Shown: one piece after another, positions 27,200-34,827 of the stretch
Position numbering within the stretch: position 1 is the stretch's first letter
How the letters are laid out: every line of letters begins with the position of its first letter
NCBI RefSeq assembly: GCF_014645015.1
Contig: NZ_BMLC01000001.1
Location: 1,130,585 to 1,194,584 of the forward strand
DNA length: 64,000 bases
Reading direction: 5' to 3'
Source of the DNA: Salinibacterium xinjiangense
Lineage (GTDB): Bacteria > Actinomycetota > Actinomycetes > Actinomycetales > Microbacteriaceae
Translations under genes and position numbers: made by a program
Notes under the pieces: generated by a model
Told to the model about the DNA's origin: nothing
Database searches by the model: none
The model's input: only the letters and a program-made list of their open reading frames with translations

Positions 27200-27217
27200 C
27201 ATAGACGGTCATCTATG
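27200..27217. promoter_or_regulatory. ArsR-type inverted repeat upstream of arsC
   Basis: CATAGA and TCTATG are perfect 6-base arms separated by CGGTCA. The same arms occur at 28143-28162 before the arsR-arsC fusion, which suggests that one regulator controls both genes. Confidence 0.6.
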
Positions 27218-27243
27218 GGTTTGAGTAGCTTTGCGGCGAGAGT

Positions 27244-28146
27244 TCAGACCGCGTTCACCTGCAGGGTCGCGAGCAGCGACCGGACGCGCGCCTCGATGTC
27301 GTCCCGGATGTCGCGGACCCGGCCGATCGGCAATCCCACCGGGTCGCCAACATCCCAGTCGAGATATCGCCTGCCGGGGTATATCGGACACGCATCGCCG
27401 CACCCCATCGTGATGACGACATCCGCGGCACGGACCACCTCATCGGTGAGCGGCTTCGGGAATTCACCACCGATCGACACGCCGATTTCATCGAGAGCCG
27501 CCACGATCACAGACCGCACCGTGCTTGCCGGGTCGGAACCTGCCGTGCGCACTCGCACGGTGTCGCCAGCGAGATGGCGAAGGATGCCCGCTGCCATCTG
27601 GGAACGCCCCGCGTTCTGCACGCACACGAACAGCACCTCGGGGGTGCGATCGAGGTCGTTCGACTCGACTTTGGCGAGAGCAGATAGCCGGTCCGCGGCG
27701 AACCGGGACGCAAGCGAGGGCAAATAGCGGATTGCTTTCCCGTTCTCCGCCAGGAGTGTGTAACTTTCCTGCACATATCTCGCGACGGTCTCTGGCGAAA
27801 AGACGCCAGCGAACCGGCCCGAAAGATCTGCTGTAACGCGCTCGAGAACACCCTCCGCCGATCCCGTCGCGGGGGAACGCTGGAGAACTTCGGCTACGCG
27901 ATCAGCGTGCTCCGGCTGGATCGAGTACCAGACCAGCCGTCCGTCAGGATTGCGCTCAAGCAGACCGACCTCCACCAGCGCCTTGAGGTGATGGCTCACC
28001 GTTGGCTGGCGCAACTGCAGCTCGCCAGCGAGATCTGACACGGAACGCCTGCCCTCGAGGCTCTCCATGATCAGGTGCAGGATGCGTGCTCGTGTCGGAT
28101 CAGTGAGGAGCTTCAACTCGATTGACGTGGCCGCATACACATCCAT
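27244..28146 (-). CDS. ArsR-ArsC fusion: regulator plus arsenate reductase
   Basis: A 300-residue fused protein. Residues 1-90 are an ArsR winged helix (LLTDPTRARILHLIMESLEG, QPTVSHHLKALVEVGLL). Residues about 100-165 are a helical linker domain, and about 168-300 are an ArsC/LMW-phosphatase domain with VCVQNAGRSQM (C175 to R181) and GCGDACPIYPGRRY. The ATG at 28146 sits inside an inverted-repeat operator, so the transcript may be leaderless; longer starts have no support. The ArsR part contains no cysteine, so the classical As(III)-thiolate sensor site is missing from that domain. Such fusions are known in actinobacteria. Confidence 0.88.
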   Translation of the reverse strand: MDVYAATSIELKLLTDPTRARILHLIMESLEGRRSVSDLAGELQLRQPTVSHHLKALVEVGLLERNPDGRLVWYSIQPEHADRVAEVLQRSPATGSAEGVLERVTADLSGRFAGVFSPETVARYVQESYTLLAENGKAIRYLPSLASRFAADRLSALAKVESNDLDRTPEVLFVCVQNAGRSQMAAGILRHLAGDTVRVRTAGSDPASTVRSVIVAALDEIGVSIGGEFPKPLTDEVVRAADVVITMGCGDACPIYPGRRYLDWDVGDPVGLPIGRVRDIRDDIEARVRSLLATLQVNAV

Positions 28147-28162
28147 AGATCGAAGTCTATGG
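28143..28162. promoter_or_regulatory. ArsR-type operator overlapping the arsR-arsC start
   Basis: CCATAGA and TCTATGG are perfect 7-base arms with a 6-base spacer; the left arm contains the start codon of the fusion gene. The core CATAGA/TCTATG is identical to the arms before arsC, supporting autoregulation and a two-promoter regulon. Confidence 0.65.
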
Positions 28163-28539
28163 GTCGCGAAGTCGAGCGATAGCTGACGGATACCCCGGCC
28201 CGCGCACTGCTCCAGCAGCACGTCGGGACAGTCGACGTGAGGTCGAGCCACGTCGGGATGCATCAAGCCACGTCCCGCCACATCGTGCCAGAGTGCGCCA
28301 GATTTGCGCGAGGCGATGAGCAGCTCGATCCCCGCAATTTCGGCGCTACCGGGTAAGACGGTTACCAGAACGTTGGCGGTTACCCGAGTAATGACGGTTA
28401 TCGGAACGCCGGCGGAATCTGGCGCATGCTCGCCCTCATCACCGCCCGTGACCTCATAGCTCGTGACCTAGAAGCCATCGGCCTGCCAGGCCGCACACAG
28501 TCATAGCCCCGCGACCGACGCCCAGCACAGCAGTCAGCG
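28147..28539. other. Gene-free stretch between arsR-arsC and the flavin monooxygenase
   Basis: About 390 bases with no convincing coding sequence. Apart from the operator at its left end it holds two similar 22-base direct repeats (see 28358-28415). The right end is the downstream region of the monooxygenase gene; no clear terminator hairpin was seen. Confidence 0.5.
28358..28415. repeat. Two imperfect 22-base direct repeats, 36 bases apart
   Basis: The copies begin ACGGTTACCAGAACG (28358) and ACGGTTATCGGAACG (28394), and both end GGCGG. About 18 of 22 positions agree. Spacing start to start is 36 bases. There is no adjacent gene start, so a regulator site is not obvious. Confidence 0.5.
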
Positions 28540-29853
28540 TTAGAAGTCGCCCAGGTTGCCGTGGATGCCGCCACCGCCGAACGATGTGCGCAGAATGCCG
28601 CGACGCCGCAGGATCGGAACGAGGTCGTCGAGCAGGCGGTGAACCGTGACCGGGTGCAGGTCTCCCCACAGCAGCACCCCGTCGTTTTCGGCGTCGTCGC
28701 CGAGGCGTTCGATGAGGTCAGCGAACTCGTCGGCCGTTCCGACGAAGCCACTGCCGTCAGTCAGGCGGCCGAGGCGCGCTTGCTTAGCCAGCAGCTGCCG
28801 CAGCGGAGTGGTTTCCGGGTCATATCCGCCCAGCAGGCGATTGATCGAGCCCTCCGAAACATGATCACCGAAGACCGTGCGATCGAGCGGCCTGTCGAAG
28901 TCGAGAGCGGTGAGGTCGGTCTCGAGGTCGCTCGACTGCCTGTCGGCGATGTGGAGCACCGCTGCGTCATCCGGATTCGCAGACTCGGCCACGAGACGGT
29001 CGGCCTCGTCCGCGCTACCCACGAGCACGGGCTGGATCGCGAACAGGATGGTGATGTCTTCGGGGTTGCGACCAGCCTCAACCGCCGCAGCGTGGATGCG
29101 AGCCCGATAGGCCCGCACGCTCTCGGTATCGAGAGGGGCGAGCGCGAGCTGCACGTCGGAGTTGGCCCCGGCAAAACCCAGCCCACGCCCCGACCCCCCT
29201 GGTGAAACGATGGCCGGCTCCCCCTCGAGAAACGGGATCGCATTGAGCGGACCATCGAACGAGAAGTACTCGCCGCGGTGCTGCACGGTGGTGAGCCTGG
29301 AGCCATCGGCGTAGCGATCCTCCGAGCCAGGCAGGGCTCCGGGGGCCCACGAGCGCCACAACTGCCTGATGCCGCCGAGCCACTCCTCGGCACGGTCGTA
29401 GGCGGCATCGTGCCCAAGCGGCGGCGACGACCCGAAATGTCGTGCGCTGCCGGTGTCGGTCACGACGTTCAGTCCGAGACGATGCCCGCTGAGGTGCTGC
29501 AGCGACGCGAACTGCCGCGCAGCCGTATACGGGATGTAGGCGGCGGGGTTCACCGTGGGCGCGATTCCGATGTGCTCGGTCACCGCGAACAGGTACGGCG
29601 CCAGCAGCAGCGGATCGTGTTTGGGGCCACCGAAGGCCTGACGAATGCGCAGATCGATGGTCGATGCGTTGCCAAGCGACGGGGCATCCTCAATGATCAG
29701 CATGTCGAAACCGGCTTGCTCGAGCTCGCGCACCGACTGCTGATAGAGCGCGGGTTCGGTCCAGCGCCAGTTCCAGTCGAGGTATGGATGCCCCCACCCC
29801 TGCGGCCCGAAGCCGCGGGCCAGGAACCATCCGAAGTGCTGTTGGTGGGTCAT
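28540..29853 (-). CDS. LLM-class flavin monooxygenase (NtaA/SnaA/DszA type)
   Basis: A 437-residue flavin-dependent oxygenase of the bacterial luciferase-like superfamily, NtaA/SnaA/DszA/SoxA branch. Typical segments: FGWFLARGFGPQGWG, FDMLIIEDAP, ITPTVNPAAYIPYTAARQFASLQHLSGHRLGLN-like LQHLSGHRLGLNVVT, the YSFDGPLN-type pre-insert FSFDGPLNAIP, and VSPGGSGRGLGFAGANSD. These enzymes use FMNH2 from a partner reductase to attack C-N or C-S bonds in xenobiotic or sulfonated compounds. It overlaps the sulfhydrylase-like gene by 4 bases, pointing to a sulfur-scavenging role. The reductase partner is not in the window. Confidence 0.9.
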   Translation of the reverse strand: MTHQQHFGWFLARGFGPQGWGHPYLDWNWRWTEPALYQQSVRELEQAGFDMLIIEDAPSLGNASTIDLRIRQAFGGPKHDPLLLAPYLFAVTEHIGIAPTVNPAAYIPYTAARQFASLQHLSGHRLGLNVVTDTGSARHFGSSPPLGHDAAYDRAEEWLGGIRQLWRSWAPGALPGSEDRYADGSRLTTVQHRGEYFSFDGPLNAIPFLEGEPAIVSPGGSGRGLGFAGANSDVQLALAPLDTESVRAYRARIHAAAVEAGRNPEDITILFAIQPVLVGSADEADRLVAESANPDDAAVLHIADRQSSDLETDLTALDFDRPLDRTVFGDHVSEGSINRLLGGYDPETTPLRQLLAKQARLGRLTDGSGFVGTADEFADLIERLGDDAENDGVLLWGDLHPVTVHRLLDDLVPILRRRGILRTSFGGGGIHGNLGDF

Positions 29854-31049
29854 CCTGCGGCCGCCGACCCACGCCGTATCGCCGAAAGGCCACGATCGAG
29901 GTCATCGATCAAATCGGGCAGGTACTCGATACCGATCGACAGTCGCAGCGTGCCCGGCCAGATGCCCGCTTTCTCAAGCTGCTCGTCGGTGCGCAGGTTG
30001 TGGCTGGTAGTCGCCAGGTGAAGCACAAGAGAACGCACGTCGCCGAGGTGCGTCATGTGGGTGAAGACGTCGAGAGCATTGATGAAACTGCGAGCGGCAT
30101 CCACCCCGCCGCCCAGCGTGAACGAGAAGACCGAGCCCTGCCCATTCGGCATGTAGTGCTGCGCGAGCGCATAAAAAGGGTTCGACTCGAGCCCTGGATA
30201 GTCAACAGACTGGACCTCGGGTTGCTGCTCGAGCCAGCGTGCGATGCCGAGGGCATTCTCTGACTGTCGCTCGACCCGCAGCGACAGGGTTTCCAGCCCC
30301 TGATTGATGAGAAACGCGTTGAGCGGCGATGGCGTCGGTCCAAAACGCAGCGCAACACTGTCACGAAAATATGCGATGCGCTCCGTGTCGTTGTCGACGA
30401 TCACGCCGCCGAGGACGGCACCGTGGCCCGCGAAGAACTTGCTGGCGGAGTGGATGACGATATCAGCGCCGTGCTCGAGCGGGCGCACAAGGAAGGGCGT
30501 CGCGAGGGTGCTGTCGACGATGAGCGGAATGCCGTGTTTGTGCGCGACCGCGGCGATCGCCGAGATATCCAGAACCTCGTTTTTCGGGTTCGTGATCGAC
30601 TCGGCGAACAGCGCGCGAGTGGTGGGCCGGATGAGCCGTTCCCACGCCGCTGGCTCGTTCGCCTCGTCGACGAAGTCTGTCTCGACACCGAGCCTCGTCA
30701 GATTCTCGACAAAGAAGCCGCGGCTGCCCTCGTAGATACTCGACGCCGAGATCAGGTGCTCACCCGAACGCAACAGCCCGAGCATCGTGACAGCGAGCGC
30801 CGCTTGCCCGCTGCCGACGAGCAGCGCCTCGGCACCCCCCTCGAGCACAGCGACTCGCTGCTCGACCGCTTCGGCCGTGGGATTCGCGACGCGCGTGTAC
30901 GAGTAGCCGTCGCCCGTAGAGAAGTGGTTGACGGCGCTGTCGAAGTCGTCGAGCACGAAGCCGGCCGTCAGGTAGATGGGAAGTGCACGCGGAGTAACGT
31001 GAGCGGTCGGGCTTCCTGCATGAAGCTGTTGTGTTGCGAAGCCAGTCAT
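29850..31049 (-). CDS. O-acetylhomoserine sulfhydrylase-like PLP enzyme (Cys/Met metabolism family)
   Basis: A 399-residue fold-type I PLP enzyme. Signatures: TQQLHAGSPTAHVTPRALPIY, YSYTRVANPTAEAVEQRVA, LLVGSGQAALAV (PLP phosphate), ESITNPKNEVLDI, IVDSTLATPF, and the Schiff-base lysine K204 in SASKFFAGHG. This is the MetY subgroup, which fixes sulfide (or methanethiol) onto O-acetylhomoserine. The ATG at 31049 (MTGFATQQLHAG) is the family start; the ribosome site is weak. Together with the overlapping flavin monooxygenase it suggests assimilation of sulfur released from organosulfur compounds. Confidence 0.88.
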   Translation of the reverse strand: MTGFATQQLHAGSPTAHVTPRALPIYLTAGFVLDDFDSAVNHFSTGDGYSYTRVANPTAEAVEQRVAVLEGGAEALLVGSGQAALAVTMLGLLRSGEHLISASSIYEGSRGFFVENLTRLGVETDFVDEANEPAAWERLIRPTTRALFAESITNPKNEVLDISAIAAVAHKHGIPLIVDSTLATPFLVRPLEHGADIVIHSASKFFAGHGAVLGGVIVDNDTERIAYFRDSVALRFGPTPSPLNAFLINQGLETLSLRVERQSENALGIARWLEQQPEVQSVDYPGLESNPFYALAQHYMPNGQGSVFSFTLGGGVDAARSFINALDVFTHMTHLGDVRSLVLHLATTSHNLRTDEQLEKAGIWPGTLRLSIGIEYLPDLIDDLDRGLSAIRRGSAAAG

Positions 31050-31694
31050 TGCCCAAGAGTGCCACCGTGTTCCGGAACTTGTCCATTTACGAACCACTAT
31101 TACTCGGGCTCCGGGCCGTGGGGCATCGCCTGTCCGGTCTGCCACCGCGGGGCCACCACTTCCCCTCCCTCCTTGCCCCACAGCATTTCACCGCGACTCG
31201 CAGGTATCGACGACGATGCATTTCGAGCTCCATCCTGCTGGTTCATCTGGAGCGCGCCAAGGTCGCCGGAACAGGATGCGCCAGACCCAGACCCAGACCG
31301 AGAACACGAACACGAACACGAACACAGGAATCGCGAGCGCGAGCGCCACCACGAGCCGCAGCCCGAAGGGGCGCAGTCATGAACTCAACCCGACAATGCC
31401 AAATATCGCCAAACATTGCCAAGACACTGATGACCGGGCGCGATTCTCTTGACATGAACTGGTCACGATGCTTCCCGGGTATGGATGAAAGGTGGGCACG
31501 GCGGTGCGATGATGACGACGCCATGTGATGCGACCCGTTCTCCGTGCGGCGCCAACATCTGGGAGACTTGGCTGTGAGCAAGACCAGCACTCCGCAAGCG
31601 GCGCGGCCGGAGTGCCTCGCTATCATCGCCGTCATCGCGGAGGCCGCAGTCCTTGGATGTTCGATGCCCGCGACCATGATCGAGCTTTGCGTCG
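31050..31694. other. Gene-poor stretch with hexamer tandem repeats
   Basis: About 640 bases between the sulfhydrylase-like gene and the DUF1232 gene. No protein here resembles a known family. It contains a 6-base-period repeat tract at 31281-31322 and, at its right end, a possible 42-codon gene overlapping the DUF1232 start. Confidence 0.5.
31281..31322. repeat. Hexanucleotide tandem repeats
   Basis: Three copies of CCAGAC (31281-31298) are followed, after one variant unit, by three copies of CACGAA (31305-31322). The 6-base period resembles that in the His/Glu-rich coding tract of the CDF gene 1.3 kb away, but no gene covers this tract. Confidence 0.7.
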
Positions 31695-31701
31695 ATGGTT
31701 G
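31573..31701 (+). CDS. Possible 42-residue peptide overlapping the DUF1232 gene
   Basis: A GTG at 31573 follows GGGAGA by about 6 bases and opens 42 codons with a hydrophobic middle (CLAIIAVIAEAAVLG); its TGA lies 5-7 bases inside the DUF1232 gene. Composition is compatible with a small membrane peptide or a translational-coupling leader. Nothing else supports it. Confidence 0.25.
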
Positions 31702-32123
31702 AGTGGTGGCAGCTCGCCCTGAGTATTGCTGGTGGGCTCGCGATTCTCTGGGTGGCGCTGGTGATCGCATTACTGGTGGAGCAGCGCAAGCATCCCGGTG
31801 CCACCACGATTCGGGCAATACTGCGACTCGCACCGGACGTCGCCCGCCTGCTCAAGCGCCTCGCTAGTGATCGTTCCGTCCCGATCTCAGTCCGGATAGC
31901 CCTTTTTGCGCTCCTCGTGTACCTGCTGTCGCCAATCGACCTGATTCCTGATTTCATCCCCGTGATCGGGTTCATTGACGATGCGCTTATCGTCGCGCTC
32001 GCGTTGCGTATCGTGACCCGACATGCCGGGGGTGAAGCAATCGAACGCCATTGGCCGGGTACACCCGAAGGACTCGCCGCCGTGCTCCGTCTTGCTGGAC
32101 TGCCCCCACATTCAGGAATGTAA
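31695..32123 (+). CDS. DUF1232 (YkvA-like) membrane protein
   Basis: A 142-residue protein with an N-terminal membrane helix (about residues 6-28) and the DUF1232 core: LLKRLASDRSVPISVRIALFALLVYLLSPIDLIPDFIPVIGFIDDALIVALAL (read in part). The YLLSPIDLIPDF motif is the family hallmark. Function is unknown; the C-terminal tail is probably cytoplasmic. Alone on its strand before a metal-sensor/CDF pair, with about 115 bases between. Confidence 0.85.
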   Translation: MVEWWQLALSIAGGLAILWVALVIALLVEQRKHPGATTIRAILRLAPDVARLLKRLASDRSVPISVRIALFALLVYLLSPIDLIPDFIPVIGFIDDALIVALALRIVTRHAGGEAIERHWPGTPEGLAAVLRLAGLPPHSGM

Positions 32124-32230
32124 CCAATCAACCATCCGAAGGGATTTAGCGCCTCGCGGGAGGTCGTGCCTGGAGCGAATATCCTGACTGCTCAGTTCAT
32201 ACCCAGCTACCCCTGATGCCCTATGCAATA

Positions 32231-32250
32231 ATCTGCGTATGAATGCAGAT
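32231..32250. promoter_or_regulatory. Inverted repeat over the start of the SmtB-type regulator
   Basis: ATCTGC (32231-32236) and GCAGAT (32245-32250) are perfect 6-base arms around an 8-base spacer containing the ATG. A second, imperfect pair (TATGCA and TGCGTA) overlaps it. This is a plausible operator for the ArsR/SmtB protein encoded there. Confidence 0.45.
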
Positions 32251-32604
32251 GAGAAGATTTGCGGATTAGACCCCGACAGCCAGTTCGTCGAACTCGCCGT
32301 CGAAGTCTTCGCGATGCTCGCCGACGCGACGAGAGTGCGCCTGATCCTCGCGCTCAGGGATGGTGAGATGTCTGTAAACCACCTGGCCGGCATCGTGGAC
32401 AAATCACCTGCATCCGTTTCTCAACATCTCGCCAAGTTGCGACTCGCACGCCTCGTCTCAAGCAGGCAAGAGGGCACACGGGTCTTCTACCGACTGCAAA
32501 ACGAGCACGCTGGCCGACTGGTCACAGACGCGATCTTCCAGGCCGAACACTCCGTAGACGGAAACCCGCGCCACCACCACCAGGACGAACAGGACAAGCA
32601 GTGA
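32239..32604 (+). CDS. ArsR/SmtB metalloregulator of a CDF exporter
   Basis: A 121-residue winged-helix metal sensor: FAMLADATRVRLILALRDGEMSVNHLAG, the recognition helix KSPASVSQHLAKLRLARLV, wing GTRVFYRLQNEHA and a C-terminal helix followed by a metal-rich tail (AEHSVDGNPRHHHQDEQ). His/Asp/Glu residues in the last helix and tail fit the alpha5 site of Zn/Co/Ni sensors such as CzrA/NmtR; there is no Cys site in the recognition helix. Its stop overlaps the GTG of the CDF gene (GTGA), so sensor and exporter are one unit. Zn is the most likely metal, by inference. Confidence 0.88.
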   Translation: MNADEKICGLDPDSQFVELAVEVFAMLADATRVRLILALRDGEMSVNHLAGIVDKSPASVSQHLAKLRLARLVSSRQEGTRVFYRLQNEHAGRLVTDAIFQAEHSVDGNPRHHHQDEQDKQ

Positions 32605-33710
32605 GCACGCCACACGACCACACGCTCGAGCAGCACGAGCACGAGCACGAGCACGAGCAGCAGCATCACCAGGGTCATGACCATGACCATGACCATGACC
32701 ATGAGGATCACGGTCACGAAGGGCACTCGCACCCGACCGGAATAAGGGGCTTCTTCTACGGCTTGTTCGTGCCGCACTCGCACGACGCGGCCGACTCGAT
32801 CGACGACGCTATGGAGGCAAGCAAAGAAGGGGTCAGGGCGCTGAAGATCAGTCTCGTGATCCTACTGGTGACCACCGTTCTTCAGTTTGTCGTCGTGGTG
32901 ATCAGTGGATCGGTCGCGTTATTGGCGGACACGATCCACAATTTCTCGGATGCGCTGACCGCTGTGCCGCTGTGGATCGCATTCATCCTCGGCCGGCGGG
33001 CGGCAACCCGTCGCTACACCTATGGTTTCGGTCGCGCTGAGGACCTGGCCGGTCTGTTCATTGTTGTCGTCATCGCGGCATCCGCGATCGTCGCGGCCTG
33101 GCAGTCCGTCGACCGCCTCATCAATCCGCAGCCGCTGTCCAACCTGTGGTGGGTTCTCGCCGCCGGCGTGATCGGCTTCCTCGGCAATGAGATCGTCGCG
33201 ATTTACCGAATCCGGGTCGGACGGAAGATCGGCTCGGCAGCTCTCGTTGCCGACGGGGTGCACGCGCGCACCGACGGCTTCACATCCCTCGCCGTCGTCG
33301 TGGGTGCCATCGGCGTCATGCTCGGCTTCCCACTGGCCGACCCCATCGTCGGCCTCGTCATCTCGGCCGCGATCATTGTGCTGCTGTGGGGCACGGTTCG
33401 AAGCATTGGCCGCCGACTCATGGACGGGATCGAGCCCGAACTGGTCGACAAAGCCCGAGCCGCGCTCGAGAACACTTCCGGGGTGATCGACGTGCCGCGA
33501 CTGCAGCTGCGCTGGGTTGGACACAGGCTTCAGGGGACCGCGACTCTCGTCGTCGCCGACCGCCCCCTCTCCGAAGTCGAGACGATCCTGCATGAAGCGG
33601 ATCACCAGCTGGGACACGCCCTCCCGAACCTCGATGACATGGTTTTGCGAACCACGACCGCGAACACTGATGCCATTTCACACCCACATCCACACCCACA
33701 CGATCACTAG
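32601..33710 (+). CDS. Cation diffusion facilitator (Zn2+/Co2+ exporter) with His-rich ends
   Basis: A 369-residue CDF transporter. The N-terminal 60 residues are a His/Glu/Asp-rich cytoplasmic tail (HEHEHEHEQQHH, then HDHDHDHDHEDHGHEGHSH), and the C-terminus ends HPHPHPHDH. Six helices follow, with the metal-site motifs ADTIHNFSD (helix 2, HxxxD) and ADGVHARTD (helix 5, HxxxD), and then the C-terminal ferredoxin-like domain (about 275-350). HD-HD type sites indicate zinc. It uses the proton gradient to export metal. The GTG overlaps its regulator. The His-rich tails come from GAGCAC- and GACCAT-like hexamer repeats, prone to slippage. Confidence 0.93.
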   Translation: MSTPHDHTLEQHEHEHEHEQQHHQGHDHDHDHDHEDHGHEGHSHPTGIRGFFYGLFVPHSHDAADSIDDAMEASKEGVRALKISLVILLVTTVLQFVVVVISGSVALLADTIHNFSDALTAVPLWIAFILGRRAATRRYTYGFGRAEDLAGLFIVVVIAASAIVAAWQSVDRLINPQPLSNLWWVLAAGVIGFLGNEIVAIYRIRVGRKIGSAALVADGVHARTDGFTSLAVVVGAIGVMLGFPLADPIVGLVISAAIIVLLWGTVRSIGRRLMDGIEPELVDKARAALENTSGVIDVPRLQLRWVGHRLQGTATLVVADRPLSEVETILHEADHQLGHALPNLDDMVLRTTTANTDAISHPHPHPHDH

Positions 33711-33764
33711 TCGGCAGGAGCGGAGGGCTTTCGTCGCCGATCGCCACTAGACAGCCATCACTGT

Positions 33765-33786
33765 ATAGTCAGCCTGTGCTGACTAT
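33765..33786. promoter_or_regulatory. CmtR-type operator, perfect 9-base arms
   Basis: ATAGTCAGC (33765-33773) and GCTGACTAT (33778-33786) form a perfect inverted repeat around CTGT. The GTG start of the regulator (33776) lies inside it. This implies autoregulation and a leaderless message. Confidence 0.65.
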
Positions 33787-34129
33787 TGCGAACCGTCTTG
33801 ACGTGATGAACCGCCTCGGCCGCGCGATGGCTGACCCGACCCGCGCGCGCATCCTGATGAGTCTGCTCGAGAAGCCCGGATACCCGGCCGTGCTTGCCCG
33901 CGACCTCGATCTCACTCGCTCGAATGTCTCCAACCACCTCACCTGCCTCCGAGGCTGTGGCATCATCGCCGCCGCGCCAGAAGGTCGCCAAACCCGATAC
34001 GAGATCGCGGATCCGCGCCTCACCCGGGCCCTCAGCTCCCTGGTGGATGTGGTGCTCGCCGTCGATGACGGAACCACGTGTATCGACGACAACTGCAACG
34101 ACCTATGGTGCTGCGGGAGCTCCTCATGA
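33776..34129 (+). CDS. cmtR: CmtR-like cadmium/lead-sensing repressor
   Basis: A 117-residue ArsR-family repressor that follows CmtR closely. C57 and C61 in SNHLTCLRGCGI, plus C102 in the tail (TTCIDDNCND), are at the same numbers as the Cd/Pb ligands of mycobacterial CmtR. The recognition part is LTRSNVSNHLTCL. The short Cys-rich end WCCGSSS is extra. It starts at a GTG inside its own operator and overlaps the following transporter by 4 bases. Cd(II)/Pb(II) should release it from DNA. Confidence 0.92.
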   Translation: MLTIANRLDVMNRLGRAMADPTRARILMSLLEKPGYPAVLARDLDLTRSNVSNHLTCLRGCGIIAAAPEGRQTRYEIADPRLTRALSSLVDVVLAVDDGTTCIDDNCNDLWCCGSSS

Positions 34130-34812
34130 CCGATACCACGAGCGGGCCCCCGCGCATCCTCGGACCGATTCGCACGCGCGTTTTGCAGCGACGCATTCGA
34201 ATCATCGTCGCGATCACAATCACCTATAACGTCATTGAGGCGATCATCGCTCTCGCTGCCGGCACTGCCGCATCCTCGGCTGCCCTGATCGGGTTTGGGC
34301 TCGATTCGATCGTCGAGGTGCTCTCCGCGGCGGCCATCGCCTGGCAGTTCGCGGCACCTGACCCGCAGAGGCGCGAAAAGGTAGCGCTGCGCGTGATCGC
34401 TTTCTCATTCTTCGGACTCGCCGCCTACGTGGTCGTCGACGCGGCTGTCTCGCTGCTGGGTTTCCGCGCAGCCGAGCACAGCCCGGTTGGCATCGCCCTC
34501 GCGGCGGTGAGCCTCGCGATCATGCCATTCCTGAGTTGGTTCGAGCGCCGTACCGGGCGCGAACTCGGGTCGGCATCGGCCGTCGCCGACTCCAGGCAGA
34601 CCCTGCTCTGCAGCTACCTCTCCGCGGCCCTTCTCGTCGGTTTACTGCTGAACAGCCTCCTCGGTTGGGCATGGGCCGACTCGATCGCTGCCCTTTTTAT
34701 CGCGGGATTCGCCATCAAAGAAGGGCTCGAAGCATGGAAGGGCGACACCTGCGCCGTTCCCGTCTCGGCACTGACGGGCGAACGCGAGGCCGTAGCCTGC
34801 GGCTGCTGCTAG
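34126..34812 (+). CDS. CDF-like cation transporter under CmtR
   Basis: A 228-residue transporter, six membrane segments, related to the CDF family but without the C-terminal cytoplasmic domain. Acidic residues in the helices (GFGLDSIVEVLSA and VADSRQTLLCSYLSA) take the place of the HxxxD sites, and the tail ends in a Cys cluster (ACGCC). This small type usually sits behind a CmtR-type sensor. Export of Cd or Pb is inferred from the regulator. The ATG overlaps cmtR by 4 bases. Confidence 0.82.
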   Translation: MTDTTSGPPRILGPIRTRVLQRRIRIIVAITITYNVIEAIIALAAGTAASSAALIGFGLDSIVEVLSAAAIAWQFAAPDPQRREKVALRVIAFSFFGLAAYVVVDAAVSLLGFRAAEHSPVGIALAAVSLAIMPFLSWFERRTGRELGSASAVADSRQTLLCSYLSAALLVGLLLNSLLGWAWADSIAALFIAGFAIKEGLEAWKGDTCAVPVSALTGEREAVACGCC

Positions 34813-34827
34813 CACGGCCCGGCTGGC

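Noticed and set aside
31031-31528. Frame containing RTRTRTRT / EHEHEHEH runs
   Set aside because: The runs come from uncoded hexamer repeats. The flanking sequence is not protein-like and overlaps the 5' end of the sulfhydrylase-like gene on the opposite strand.
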